DNA of 64,000 nucleotides, taken from Streptomyces sp. NBC_00690 (GTDB lineage Bacteria; Actinomycetota; Actinomycetes; Streptomycetales; Streptomycetaceae). The notes beneath the pieces were generated by a model, which did not search any database, had not been told where the DNA came from, and worked only from the letters and a program-made list of their open reading frames with translations. This document shows positions 7,399-16,256 of the stretch, one piece after another (within the stretch, counting starts at the first letter, position 1; each line of letters begins with the position of its first letter). The stretch is from positions 868,001 through 932,000 of the forward strand of contig NZ_CP109009.1 of NCBI RefSeq assembly GCF_036226685.1, given 5' to 3'. The position numbers and the translations under genes were made by a program.

Positions 7399-10014
7399 TC
7401 ACGGCTTCTGCGGGCGGAAAAAGGGGAGAAACTCGCTCGGCTCTTCCAAGGCGGTCGCAATGCCTAGGAGGACACCGGCATTTCCAGTGGCCAGGTCCAT
7501 GGACAGCCGGAGGCTCTGGTCGCCCGGGAACGCGAGCCGACCCCGGTAGGACAGGGCCAGCCAGCTGAACCGTCGCAGATGACGGCGCACCACGGCTTCG
7601 GCGTCGTCGAGCGGAACGTGGTGCCGCAGTCGAGCGACCGTGGCGAGCAGGCCCGCGCGTCCGTTGAAGAGATGGGACTCCGCGACCAGTTCCGTACGGC
7701 AGGCGGCAATGATCTCCCGCACGGTCGCTGAGAGCCGCTGGTCCTCCCCGTGGGCAAGGATTTCGTCGGACACCAGCCCGATGCCCGCGCTGCCGCTCTC
7801 CAGGTAGGCGAGTGTCCGCCGGCCCGATTCCAGGACCTGTGAGGTTCCGTTGTCCAGAGTGACGCATTCCGCGAGATCGTGGTCGAGCGCGGCACGAGCC
7901 ATGGCTAGATGCTCTCTGTCGCCAGTGGACTCGTAGAGCCGAAGGAAGAACAGAGCGGGACCCGACCAACCGTGCATCAACCCCGCACGCTTCTCCGTGC
8001 CCGACGTTCGCCCCGAACGTACCGACTCCGCCAGCCGTTTCGCTATCTTCCGAACTTCGAGACGGGCGGCCGTGTCTCCATACCGCCCTTCGAAGTACAG
8101 CAGGTTGAGCCCGATCCCGGACAGCCCGCTGAACAGCGACATGCCGTGGGTGTGCTCGGTGAGTGGCAGGGACTCGCTGACCACGGCACGGGCCACGTCG
8201 TGGTGACCTAGCTTGTCCAGGGCATAGGCGGTTCCATGACGGCCCGTGTAGAAGCCGGGCTGCTCCGGCAGCCCTCGGGAAACGGCATCGAGCAGCCATT
8301 GTTCGTGCTCAAGGCTTGGCGGTGCTCCGGTGGCGGCAAGGGCCCAAAGAACACCTGCCGCGCCGTAGGCGAAGCTCGTCGGTCCGTGGCGGAACTGCCG
8401 TACGTCTCCGGGGTAGAGCTGATCGATCCGCTCCGGGGTGGCACTCAACCGGATTGCCTCCGCTAGAGAGGTCCGCACGGCACGCCAATCCGGGCTCTCC
8501 GTGTCCAGATCGACATCGAGGGGCTGGCCGAGAACCCGCCGCCGTTGAGCGACGAGGTTCGCGGGGAGCCCTGGAGGCACGTGTTCACTGCGCCCTTCCT
8601 CAACGCCCATGTCCTGCAGGACGCCCGTGGTGAACCCAGTAGGCAGCGCGAATCTCTCGGCCACCGCGGCGGCCGTCTCCGCGACCTTCCGCGGACCCAA
8701 CGGAAAGATCCGATTGACCGGCAGGAAGGCCCAGAGCCGGAGGGAGGCGAACGCGTACCGGTCCATCTCTTCCCCCGTGCGGCACCAGGGAGCGGCGAAA
8801 CCCTGTGCTCCCATGGCCGGCCGATAGCTCTCCTCCTGCCAGAAGGCAGTTTCGAAGTCAATGAACGAGACTGTGCCATCCGCATCCACGAGGACATTCC
8901 CGGGATGCAGGTCACCGAAGAAGATCCCCTGTCGGTGGATGTCTTCGAGTAGTTCTCCCACGCGGTCCAGAAGGGCGAGAGCATCGTGGGTGTATTTCTC
9001 GATGTCCTGGTCGCTGGGATCGGGCTGAAGGAGGGCATGCGATCGACCGGCCCAGACGAACAAAGGGTCTCCGGGCATCAGTTCCATAGCCAGGAATTCA
9101 TGCTCCCACACTGTGAAATATCCGTCGACATTCGGAACACCACTTACATCGGAGAGGTGTTCCAGAACACGTCGCTCTCTACGCAGTCGACTGATCGCAT
9201 CCTGTCCCAGTCGATCGAGCCCGGCATTCGGACGCGCCTCTTTGAGGATGACGGATATTCCATCCGACCGGCGCTCCGCGAGATACACCCCGCCGCCATT
9301 GGAGAAGTGAATTGCCTTCTTGACTTCGTAGGGGAAATCAACAGTGTCGCTCTCACGGGCAGCCTCAAGGGCAGGGCGGAGGAATTCCGGGATCTGGACC
9401 CATCCCGGCGGCGAAAAGACGGGTTTGCGATGGTCCTGCACCAACGCGCCGTCCGGTCGCACCAAGGCCAGGACGAGTTCCCCGTCCGCATTCAGCGTCC
9501 GTGTGTTCCGGAAGCCCCCGTAGCGTACGAAGAGAGGCCCCTTCCCCCAGCGCAGATCGCTCAGGATATACGACCCTGCCTGGCCTCCCTCCGCTTGGAG
9601 GAGTGGTGAAAGCTCTTCCAAAATGCCCCCGCACTGCTCCTCATCGGCAGGGTAGATAGCCGCCAGCTTCCCGCTCGACTGCCGCGGTGCGTACTTCGAG
9701 TTGAGCACGAGATGCATATTGCTGTCGCGCAGATACTTGAAGGGCAGATCGCGCATGACGCAATATTCCCAGACAATCTCCAGCGCCTGGGGTGCATTGT
9801 CCATACGGGCGGAGAGATGAATCTTCCAACCTTGGCTCGGCGGGGAGACCTCTGCCGGTCGAAGCACCGTCCACATGTCCTCATACGTACGAATCCAGCC
9901 CTGGGGAATCGGCTTGCTGCTCACCTTGAATTCGGTAGCTGGTTCGACCCACCGGCTTGGAGTGTCATAGAAGGTCAGGTTCGCCCAGCCGAACAGTTGA
10001 TGGTCTTCCTCCAC
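7399..10014 (-). CDS. Class III lanthipeptide synthetase LanKC
   Basis: An 871-residue three-domain enzyme of normal length. The N-terminal lyase region (about 1-220) is followed by a Ser/Thr kinase-like domain with ATP lysine in VILKEA (Lys258), catalytic GDLHPGN (367-373) and metal-binding DFE (386-388). The C-terminal cyclase-like domain (about 540-871) has FYTGRHGTAYALD and MHGWSGPALF. It lacks the Cys-Cys-His zinc site of class I, II and IV cyclases, which defines class III. The enzyme would phosphorylate Ser21 and Ser24 of the precursor, eliminate phosphate to dehydroalanine and direct ring closure with Cys27. It is the first gene of the minus-strand cluster. Its upstream region carries a palindrome and 11-bp-spaced direct repeats. 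Confidence 0.96.
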   Translation of the reverse strand: MEEDHQLFGWANLTFYDTPSRWVEPATEFKVSSKPIPQGWIRTYEDMWTVLRPAEVSPPSQGWKIHLSARMDNAPQALEIVWEYCVMRDLPFKYLRDSNMHLVLNSKYAPRQSSGKLAAIYPADEEQCGGILEELSPLLQAEGGQAGSYILSDLRWGKGPLFVRYGGFRNTRTLNADGELVLALVRPDGALVQDHRKPVFSPPGWVQIPEFLRPALEAARESDTVDFPYEVKKAIHFSNGGGVYLAERRSDGISVILKEARPNAGLDRLGQDAISRLRRERRVLEHLSDVSGVPNVDGYFTVWEHEFLAMELMPGDPLFVWAGRSHALLQPDPSDQDIEKYTHDALALLDRVGELLEDIHRQGIFFGDLHPGNVLVDADGTVSFIDFETAFWQEESYRPAMGAQGFAAPWCRTGEEMDRYAFASLRLWAFLPVNRIFPLGPRKVAETAAAVAERFALPTGFTTGVLQDMGVEEGRSEHVPPGLPANLVAQRRRVLGQPLDVDLDTESPDWRAVRTSLAEAIRLSATPERIDQLYPGDVRQFRHGPTSFAYGAAGVLWALAATGAPPSLEHEQWLLDAVSRGLPEQPGFYTGRHGTAYALDKLGHHDVARAVVSESLPLTEHTHGMSLFSGLSGIGLNLLYFEGRYGDTAARLEVRKIAKRLAESVRSGRTSGTEKRAGLMHGWSGPALFFLRLYESTGDREHLAMARAALDHDLAECVTLDNGTSQVLESGRRTLAYLESGSAGIGLVSDEILAHGEDQRLSATVREIIAACRTELVAESHLFNGRAGLLATVARLRHHVPLDDAEAVVRRHLRRFSWLALSYRGRLAFPGDQSLRLSMDLATGNAGVLLGIATALEEPSEFLPFFRPQKP

Positions 10015-10053
10015 AGCCGCCGCACTCCTCTCGCCCGGACCGCACGATCACCT

Positions 10054-10070
10054 CGGACAATCACTGTCCG
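10054..10070. promoter_or_regulatory. Inverted repeat upstream of LanKC, candidate operator
   Basis: CGGACA and TGTCCG form perfect 6-bp arms around a 5-base centre, 40 bases upstream of the LanKC start codon. The spacing and position fit binding of a dimeric repressor or activator. No regulator gene is present in the visible cluster. Confidence 0.4.
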
Positions 10071-10099
10071 CCCTGCAGATCAACCAATGTATGGAAGGC

Positions 10100-10128
10100 G
10101 GGTTTATGGACGGTATATTGCCGGTATA
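10100..10128 (-). promoter_or_regulatory. Heptamer direct repeats at 11-bp period, SARP-like box
   Basis: CGGTATA occurs at 10111-10117 and again at 10122-10128, exactly 11 bases apart. A degenerate third copy, GGGTTTA, lies at 10100-10106 (5 of 7 matches). Streptomyces SARP activators bind heptamer direct repeats spaced one helical turn apart just upstream of a -10 element. The array lies about 90 bases upstream of LanKC. The sequence is unlike the classical TCGAGxx heptamer, so the match is by spacing only. Confidence 0.35.
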
Positions 10129-10501
10129 CGGGCAGGGCAACATGCGCCAGGAACTGCGGTCTTGCTGAATCGGAACCTCAAGGCGACCGGGCATCGAATG
10201 GCTCACCTGCACGCCTCGCCGCGTGGCGGAGGAGGGGAGTGCGATTGCCCCCAGGAACAAGCACATGCCGCAGGCGCGGCACAACGGATTCGGCAGACCA
10301 TCAGAAACTCCTCTGCCCTGCCGAATCAGGCAGTCGCGCCCCTAGAGCCCGTTCGAATCGGCTTCCCTGCAGAGAGGCCACCGCGCATCCCTTCAGCACA
10401 CACGGCGACCTCCCCTTCGGCGTCCACTACGCGAAGCGCATGTTCATCGGCCAGGCTGCTCCTCGCGGCGCTCTTCCCGGAGCTGCCCGGTGATCAATGT
10501 G

Positions 10502-10747
10502 TCAAGGGCTCTCGGTGAAGCGAACGGACCAGGCGTAGCCGCTCAAGCTGTCCTGGGTGACCCGCCGGACCTCTTTGACCTGGCAACCGTCGTGGGCGTA
10601 CTTACGAGCGAACCGATCGAGGCGCTCTGCATCGGTGAGATCTTCCATGGACAGGGGTGCTCCGACGACCAGGTCCTCATGAACGATTGTCTCCGTCACA
10701 GCACCGTCCGAGCAGGCTGAGCAATGATGCGTTTTGGGTAGGGTCAT
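10502..10747 (-). CDS. Small hypothetical protein with CxxC
   Basis: An 81-residue protein starting at ATG 10747 (MTLPKTHHCSACSDG). A CxxC pair near the N-terminus (residues 9-12) and a further Cys at about 54 could hold a metal or disulfide. The C-terminal half (KYAHDGCQVKEVRRVTQDSL) has ordinary globular composition. No signal peptide or membrane segment is seen. It lies 490 bases upstream of LanKC on the same strand. I see no reason to assign it to that cluster and do not recognise the family. Confidence 0.55.
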   Translation of the reverse strand: MTLPKTHHCSACSDGAVTETIVHEDLVVGAPLSMEDLTDAERLDRFARKYAHDGCQVKEVRRVTQDSLSGYAWSVRFTESP

Positions 10748-11281
10748 AGGTGCAGTGTCCTCTTCTTCTGTGGTGCTCTGCAGAGCACCCGCTGCTTGGG
10801 AGCCGTGGGCGGATACCCGCTGGGCGAGAAGCGCTCCCGCACCCTCCTCGATGCGAGGACCCAAGCGACACCCTGGGCACCCCGATCACTCTGACTCATG
10901 CGGTCAGAAGCCAGGCGCCGGAGACCATCGGCCTTGAGTGTTCGCCGGGTGGGCGGGCCGCCCGAATCATCCCTTTTGGTACCTGCTGCCACCGCCTGTC
11001 CTGACGGTCACACAAGAGCAGCGGGCTCTGCATGCTTTGTGGGCACTCGAACTGAGCCGATCCGGCCTCGGATCGTGCACACAAGACGACGTTCACATTG
11101 CCGCATGTAAAGCCAAGTTGACGGGCGAGTGGCATCATGTCGTGCTCATGGCAACATCCAGCTCGTGCTTGCCCTGCCCGAGAGCGCCGCGCCATCGTCA
11201 GTTGCGGCGTACAGACCCCGTACGCCGCACCCAGCGGGCGCGTGCACTTTTGGCGCGCCACCATTCGAGGAGGACCACTCG
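10748..11281. other. Intergenic region before the subtilisin-like protease
   Basis: About 530 bases without a gene I can support. It must include the promoter of the protease gene. The ribosome-binding site GAGGAGG stands about 9 bases before its ATG. Short open frames on both strands here have no recognisable content. Confidence 0.4.
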
Positions 11282-12493
11282 ATGGCAGCAGTGCGCAACA
11301 CCAAGCGGCGGATCGTCGCGGCGGTAGCCACCGTGGCGACTGTGGCGTTGGCAGCCGGAGCGGGCGCGATCTTACCCGCCCAGGCAGCCCAGCCCGAGGG
11401 CAGAATCCTGCAGGCCGGAGCAGCAGGCGCAGTGCCGGGAAGCTATCTCGTCACACTGAAGCAGACCGCTGGTTTCACCGCGTCCACCGCCCGCGGTAAG
11501 CAACTGATAGCCAGCTACGGCGGCCAGATCAAGCGCACCTACACCTCTGCGTTGAACGGCTATGCCGCCACGCTCAGCAACACCGAGGCCAAGCGGCTCG
11601 CCGCCGACCCGGCGGTCGCCTCGGTCGAGCAGGACCAGAAGGTCCACTCGACCGCCACCCAGTACAACGCACCCTGGGGCCTTGACCGGATCGACCAGGC
11701 GAACCTCCCGCTGAACGGTACGTACACCTACCCTGACTCGGCGGGCATCAACACGACCATCTACGTCCTGGACACCGGGGTGCGCATCACCCACCAGGAC
11801 ATCGTCGGCCGCGCCTTCAACGGCTACGACTTCATCGACAACGACCCCATCGCCCAGGACGGTTACGGGCACGGCACCCATGTCGCCACCACCGCCGCCG
11901 GGACCACCTGGGGAGTGGCGAAGAAGGCCAAGATCGTTGCAGTGCGTGTCCTCGGCAACACCGGGTCCGGTACCACCGCTGGCGTCATCGCCGGCGTCGA
12001 CTGGATCACCGCCAACCATGTGGCCTCCTCCGTTGCGAACGTATCGCTCGGCGGAGGGCCCAGCCCCACACTGGACAACGCGGTCAGGCGGTCGATCGCG
12101 TCTGGCGTCACCTACTCCATCGCGGCCGGCAACTCAGGCGCACCCGCGTCGGGTTACTCGCCCGCCCGAGTGACCACTGCGATCACCGTGGGCGCCACGA
12201 CCAGGACCGATGCCAAGGCCACCTACTCCAACCACGGTCCCATCGTGGACATCTTCGCGCCGGGCTCCGACATCACGGCCGGCTGGAACAACTCTGACAC
12301 CGCCACCTACACGGGCAACGGCACATCCTTCGCCGCGCCCCATGTTTCCGGTGCTGCCGCGATCTATCTGACCAACCACCCCGGCGCCTCCCCCGCGGCC
12401 GTGGCAACGGCACTCGTGAACGGCGCAACGCCCAACGTTCTCACCGCCATCGGAGCGGGCTCCCCGAACAAGCTGCTGAGGCTCGTACCGTAG
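11282..12493 (+). CDS. Secreted subtilisin-like serine protease (S8)
   Basis: A 403-residue protease of proteinase K type. The N-terminus MAAVRNTKRRIVAAV followed by an Ala-rich stretch ending AQA is a Sec signal peptide (cleavage near residue 35). An inhibitor I9 prodomain follows (about 50-122, SYLVTLK to VEQDQKVHS). The catalytic domain has Asp164 in VLDTGV, His197 in GYGHGTHVA, oxyanion Asn284 in AAGNSG and Ser349 in GTSFAAPH, so the enzyme should be active. The start ATG at 11282 is chosen because GAGGAGG precedes it and it begins the signal peptide. It is monocistronic, closed by the terminator at 12509-12538. It probably degrades extracellular protein. Confidence 0.95.
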   Translation: MAAVRNTKRRIVAAVATVATVALAAGAGAILPAQAAQPEGRILQAGAAGAVPGSYLVTLKQTAGFTASTARGKQLIASYGGQIKRTYTSALNGYAATLSNTEAKRLAADPAVASVEQDQKVHSTATQYNAPWGLDRIDQANLPLNGTYTYPDSAGINTTIYVLDTGVRITHQDIVGRAFNGYDFIDNDPIAQDGYGHGTHVATTAAGTTWGVAKKAKIVAVRVLGNTGSGTTAGVIAGVDWITANHVASSVANVSLGGGPSPTLDNAVRRSIASGVTYSIAAGNSGAPASGYSPARVTTAITVGATTRTDAKATYSNHGPIVDIFAPGSDITAGWNNSDTATYTGNGTSFAAPHVSGAAAIYLTNHPGASPAAVATALVNGATPNVLTAIGAGSPNKLLRLVP

Positions 12494-12508
12494 CGACATG
12501 TCGACCGG

Positions 12509-12538
12509 GGCCCGTACGGGATCATTCCCGTACGGGCC
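12509..12538 (+). terminator. Rho-independent terminator after the protease
   Basis: GGCCCGTACGGG and CCCGTACGGGCC are perfect 12-bp arms around the 6-nt loop ATCATT, starting 16 bases after the protease stop. Only two T residues follow, which is usual in Streptomyces. Confidence 0.85.
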
Positions 12539-12716
12539 TTCCGTCGCAGGCGACTGTTTCGTGGGCAGAACTCGCTGGTTCCTCACGAACCTCTCCCATC
12601 CCGAGCAAGAGCCGTCGGACACTCCCCCGCAGTGACGGTAGTTGGGATTCGCCTTGCCCGGTCCGCGCTCTGGCTTTGGCCAGCCTTCCGGGATGGAGTG
12701 GCCTAAAGTGACCGCC

Positions 12717-14678
12717 ATGGTGGGGGAAGTGGGACGCTTGGTGGGTGGACGGTACCGATTGGTCGAGTTGGTGGGCCAGGGCGGTATGGGACGGGTATGG
12801 CGGGGGCACGATGAGACCCTCGACCGCAGGGTCGCCGTCAAGGAAGTGGTACTGCCGGCGGGAACTTCGCCGGGTGAGCGGGAGCAGTTGCTTCAACGCA
12901 CCATGCGCGAGGCGCGGGTGGCAGCGACACTGGGGCACCCCGGGATCATCACCGTCCATGACGTGGTCAAGGACGCTGACGCTCCCTGGATCGTCATGGA
13001 GTTCATCCCCGGGGACTCCCTTGGTGGCCTGATCGCCCAGAACGGCAGGCTCCCTTGGCAGAGGGTCGCCGAGATCGGCGCGGAGATCGCCGACGCGCTC
13101 GCGCATGCCCACGCCGCTGGCGTTGTCCACCGTGACCTCAAGCCCGACAACATCCTCATCCACGGCGCGCGCACCATCCTCACCGACTTCGGCATCGCCC
13201 GTGTCCTCGACGACTCGGCTGGAACCCGGCTCACCCGTACCGGAACAATCGTGGGAACACCTCAGTACATGGCTCCCGAGCAACTCGAAGGCGGGGACGC
13301 CACCGCTGCCGGCGATCTCTGGTCACTCGGAGCCACCCTGTACGCCGCCGTCGAAGGCAAGGGCCCCTTCGAAGCTCCTACTTTGATGGCACTCTTCCAC
13401 GCCATCCTCTCCCAGCCCCTGCCTGCACCCCGGCACGCCGCACAGCTCGCCCCCACCCTGAACGACCTTCTGTCCAAGAATCCCGATCAACGCCCGAGTG
13501 CCACTGCCCTCGCCGCCCGACTCACCGGTCTCCATCACCCGCCCACCCGGCCGGACCATCCAGCGCCACCGGCACCGGCACCGAAGTACCAGCCGACCGT
13601 CACCGCACCCGCCCGGCAACGTCCGTCCGTGCCACACCCGCCCACCCATATCTCCGCACCGGATACACACGCCACACCGACTACGGGAGGAGCCGGGCGA
13701 AGTGGGCCTGCCCGTCGGACGGTCGTCCTGGCCGGGGCCACGGCCGTTGCCGGGATCGCCGGGGCCGCATGGGCGCTCAGACCCGATTCGGACGAGCCCT
13801 CGGGCCGACCGAGTACGGCCAGCCTCAAGGGTCACACCAAGGGTGTGTATGCGGTGGCCTTCAGCCCCGATGGGAAGACCGTCGCCAGCGGGGGCGAGGA
13901 CAACACCGTCCGTTGGTGGAACACGGCCACCAGGTCCCTCACCGCATCGGTCAACGGGCGTTCCCTGGTGTTGGCCGTGGCGTTCAGCCCGGACGGCAAG
14001 ACCATCGCCACCGGTCACGGTGACAGCACCATCCGGCTATGGCGTGTGGCCGACCGCGGTCTCGTTGCCACCCTCACCGGCCACAGCAAATCGGTGAACG
14101 GCGTCGCCTTCAGCCCGGACGGCAAGACCGTCGCCAGCGCGGGCCGGGATCTGACGGTGCGTCTGTGGAAGGTGTCCGACGGGGCCCCCGTCGCCGTCTT
14201 CGCCGGCCACACCTCCGATGTGGTCTCCGTCGCCTTCAGCCCCGATGGGAAACACCTCGCCAGCGGCGCCTGGGACAACACGGTCCGCCTCTGGGACGTG
14301 GCAGCCGAAAGCCCGCTCGCCACCCTCACCGGCCACACCCTCTATGTGTCGTCGGTCGCCTTCAGCCCCGACGGAAAGTCTCTCGCCAGCGGTGGTTGGG
14401 ACAAAAAGATCCGGCTGTGGGACGTGGCTTCCCGGACCAGTACCGCCACACTCGATGGGCACACCGAGATCGTGAGAGCCGTCGCGTTCACACCGGATGG
14501 CGAGCAGCTCGCCAGTGCCAGCGAGGACGAGACCGTACGCATATGGGACATCCTGCGTCGGGCCAGCACCACCACCCTCTCCGACAGCGCAGGGGCCCTG
14601 TGCTCGGTCGCCATCAGCCGGGACGGGAGAACCGTGGCCAGCGCCGACCGGGACGTACGCCTATGGAGTCTCGACTGA
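12717..14678 (+). CDS. Ser/Thr protein kinase with C-terminal WD40 propeller
   Basis: A 653-residue membrane-linked kinase. The N-terminal Hanks-type domain (about 10-265) has glycine loop GQGGMGRV, catalytic HRDLKPDN, DFG and APEQ. A Pro-rich linker is followed by one membrane helix (VVLAGATAVAGIAGAAWAL) and then seven WD repeats of about 42 residues, each with VAFSPDGK-like and TVRLW-like signatures. Seven blades make a closed propeller, presumably outside the membrane as sensor or binding platform. The upstream in-frame ATG at 12693 is possible. I prefer 12717 because TAAAGT (12704-12709) resembles a -10 hexamer placed so that transcription would begin at or near this ATG. Confidence 0.9.
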   Translation: MVGEVGRLVGGRYRLVELVGQGGMGRVWRGHDETLDRRVAVKEVVLPAGTSPGEREQLLQRTMREARVAATLGHPGIITVHDVVKDADAPWIVMEFIPGDSLGGLIAQNGRLPWQRVAEIGAEIADALAHAHAAGVVHRDLKPDNILIHGARTILTDFGIARVLDDSAGTRLTRTGTIVGTPQYMAPEQLEGGDATAAGDLWSLGATLYAAVEGKGPFEAPTLMALFHAILSQPLPAPRHAAQLAPTLNDLLSKNPDQRPSATALAARLTGLHHPPTRPDHPAPPAPAPKYQPTVTAPARQRPSVPHPPTHISAPDTHATPTTGGAGRSGPARRTVVLAGATAVAGIAGAAWALRPDSDEPSGRPSTASLKGHTKGVYAVAFSPDGKTVASGGEDNTVRWWNTATRSLTASVNGRSLVLAVAFSPDGKTIATGHGDSTIRLWRVADRGLVATLTGHSKSVNGVAFSPDGKTVASAGRDLTVRLWKVSDGAPVAVFAGHTSDVVSVAFSPDGKHLASGAWDNTVRLWDVAAESPLATLTGHTLYVSSVAFSPDGKSLASGGWDKKIRLWDVASRTSTATLDGHTEIVRAVAFTPDGEQLASASEDETVRIWDILRRASTTTLSDSAGALCSVAISRDGRTVASADRDVRLWSLD

Positions 14679-14704
14679 CCATCGACGCTCCGTCGTCCCC
14701 TTCG

Positions 14705-14893
14705 TCACCGGGCTGGCGACTTCTTGTGTTGGGGGTCCAATCGGTATTCGGGACAGTCGCGATTTTGGCATGCGCCCGGGCCCCATACCGGGACGAATAC
14801 ACCGAGGGTCCGGCGGCGGTGGATCGCGGTCGGAACGGGCTGTTTGCACATCGGGCACATGTACACGTCGGTTTCGCTCTTTGTTTTGGCCAT
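14705..14893 (-). CDS. Small zinc-ribbon protein
   Basis: A 62-residue protein with two metal-binding knuckles, CPMC near residue 12 and CQNRDC near residue 43, separated by TLGVFVPVWGPG. The spacing is that of a small zinc ribbon. Function is unknown. The ATG at 14893 has no clear ribosome-binding site, but TATAGT stands 6 bases before it on the minus strand, so a leaderless transcript is likely. It lies 67 bases downstream of terC on the same strand and converges on the kinase gene with 26 bases between stops. Confidence 0.7.
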   Translation of the reverse strand: MAKTKSETDVYMCPMCKQPVPTAIHRRRTLGVFVPVWGPGACQNRDCPEYRLDPQHKKSPAR

Positions 14894-14960
14894 ATTTTTA
14901 CTATATGTCTGCATTTGGGGGAAGGAAAGTGCTGTGTCCTCGCCGTGAGCGCGGACGGGC

Positions 14961-16031
14961 TCAAACGTCCCGACCCCGTGATCCAGGTGGGGAATCACCG
15001 TCATTCACCGCAGGTGGCGGGCCGGGTTGCTCGGGGGTCGCGGAAGCAGCCCCCTGTTCATCGGTCTGTTCCGCACCGCCCATCCGGGCGGACCTTCTGA
15101 GGCTGAGGAGCACGGAACCTGCCAGGATCACGACGATGACTGCGAGGCTGATCGGTGAAGGGATCTCGGGGATGCTGGGGCTGATCATCTTGTGGGATGC
15201 CTGAAGGATCAGCTTGACACCGATGAAGGCGAGGATGATCGCCAGGCCCTTGCTCAGGTAGTGGAAGCGGTCCAGAAGGCCGGCGAGCATAAAGTAGAGG
15301 GCCCGTAGGCCGAGGATGGCGAACGCATTGCTGGTGTAGACGATGAAGGCTTCGTCGCTGACCGCGAGGACGGCCGGAACACTGTCAACAGCGAAGATCA
15401 GGTCGGCGGCCTCGATGGACGCCACCACCGCGAGGAGTGGAGTCGCCACCCACTTGCCGGCCTCCTTGACGAAGAACTTCGCCCCGGCATACTCGTCCCG
15501 AACCGGGATGATCTTACGAAGCATCCGCACGGCAAAGTTCTTGCCCGGGTCAAAACTCTCCTCCTCGTCCTTGAGGAGTTTGTAGGCGCTGTAGAAGAGC
15601 ACACCCGCGAAGGCGAACAGCACCGCGGTGAAGCGGCTGACCACGGCCACACCGAGGAAAAGGAAGATCCCGCGGAAGACGAGCGCGCCGATGACCCCCA
15701 AGAACAGCACGCGGTGCTGGTAGGCGCGGGGCACCTTGAAGTACGCGAAGATTACGGCGAAGACGAACAGATTGTCGACCGACAGGCTCTTCTCCAGCAG
15801 CCAAGCCGTTGTGTACTCGGTGCCGGCAGTGCTGCCGAGGACAAGGAAGACGACCGCGCCGAAGATCACGGCGAGGCTCACCCACAGGCCGCTCCAGAGG
15901 GCCGCCTCCTTGAAGCGGATGACGTGCGCGGTCCGGTGGGACAACAGGTCCACCGTCAGCGACACGACCACCGTCGCGGCGAACACACCCCACAGCCAGA
16001 CCGGAACCTCCAGCACGCCGAACACCCTCAC
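14961..16031 (-). CDS. TerC-family integral membrane protein
   Basis: A 356-residue protein with about nine membrane helices. Family motifs are visible, for example EKSLSVDNLFVFAVIFAYFKVP and SIEAADLIFAVDSVPAVLAVS, with the acidic residues thought to bind metal in TerC/Alx proteins. The C-terminal 45 residues are hydrophilic and Pro/Gly-rich. TerC proteins are linked to tellurite resistance and, in bacteria such as E. coli and B. subtilis, to manganese export that supplies secreted proteins. No other ter genes accompany it here, so a general metal-homeostasis role is more likely than tellurite resistance. Confidence 0.92.
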   Translation of the reverse strand: MRVFGVLEVPVWLWGVFAATVVVSLTVDLLSHRTAHVIRFKEAALWSGLWVSLAVIFGAVVFLVLGSTAGTEYTTAWLLEKSLSVDNLFVFAVIFAYFKVPRAYQHRVLFLGVIGALVFRGIFLFLGVAVVSRFTAVLFAFAGVLFYSAYKLLKDEEESFDPGKNFAVRMLRKIIPVRDEYAGAKFFVKEAGKWVATPLLAVVASIEAADLIFAVDSVPAVLAVSDEAFIVYTSNAFAILGLRALYFMLAGLLDRFHYLSKGLAIILAFIGVKLILQASHKMISPSIPEIPSPISLAVIVVILAGSVLLSLRRSARMGGAEQTDEQGAASATPEQPGPPPAVNDGDSPPGSRGRDV

Positions 16032-16156
16032 TTTGGCCTGCGCAATAGCCCTTCACGAAAAGTGTGCGGCATCGCGCTACAGGGAGCATGCGCAGCGTTC
16101 GGCCCGGCTGGCGGACTGGAGGCGCGCCATCGGTGGCATCCTCCCCATCGACCCGA

Positions 16157-16212
16157 CCCGACCCGACCTGGACGGGATCGGCGGCGCGGTCGGCGGGATC
16201 GGTCGGGTCGGG
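16157..16212 (-). terminator. Inverted repeat after the DJ-1 gene
   Basis: CCCGACCCGACC (16157-16168) and GGTCGGGTCGGG (16201-16212) are perfect 12-bp arms separated by 32 bases. The element lies between the DJ-1 stop and the terC start, both on the minus strand. It probably ends the DJ-1 transcript. The GACCC units are also a short tandem repeat. Confidence 0.5.
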
Positions 16213-16256
16213 CTCCCGGGTACGGTCGGATGAATGACGGCCCCGAGGCCCTGGGT

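Larger units (their letters stand above)
10015..10501. other. Intergenic region upstream of the LanKC gene
   Basis: No convincing gene is seen in these 487 bases. The part nearest LanKC (10015-10130) holds the two repeat elements listed separately and presumably the cluster promoter. The remainder (10130-10500) shows nothing I can assign. Confidence 0.5.
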
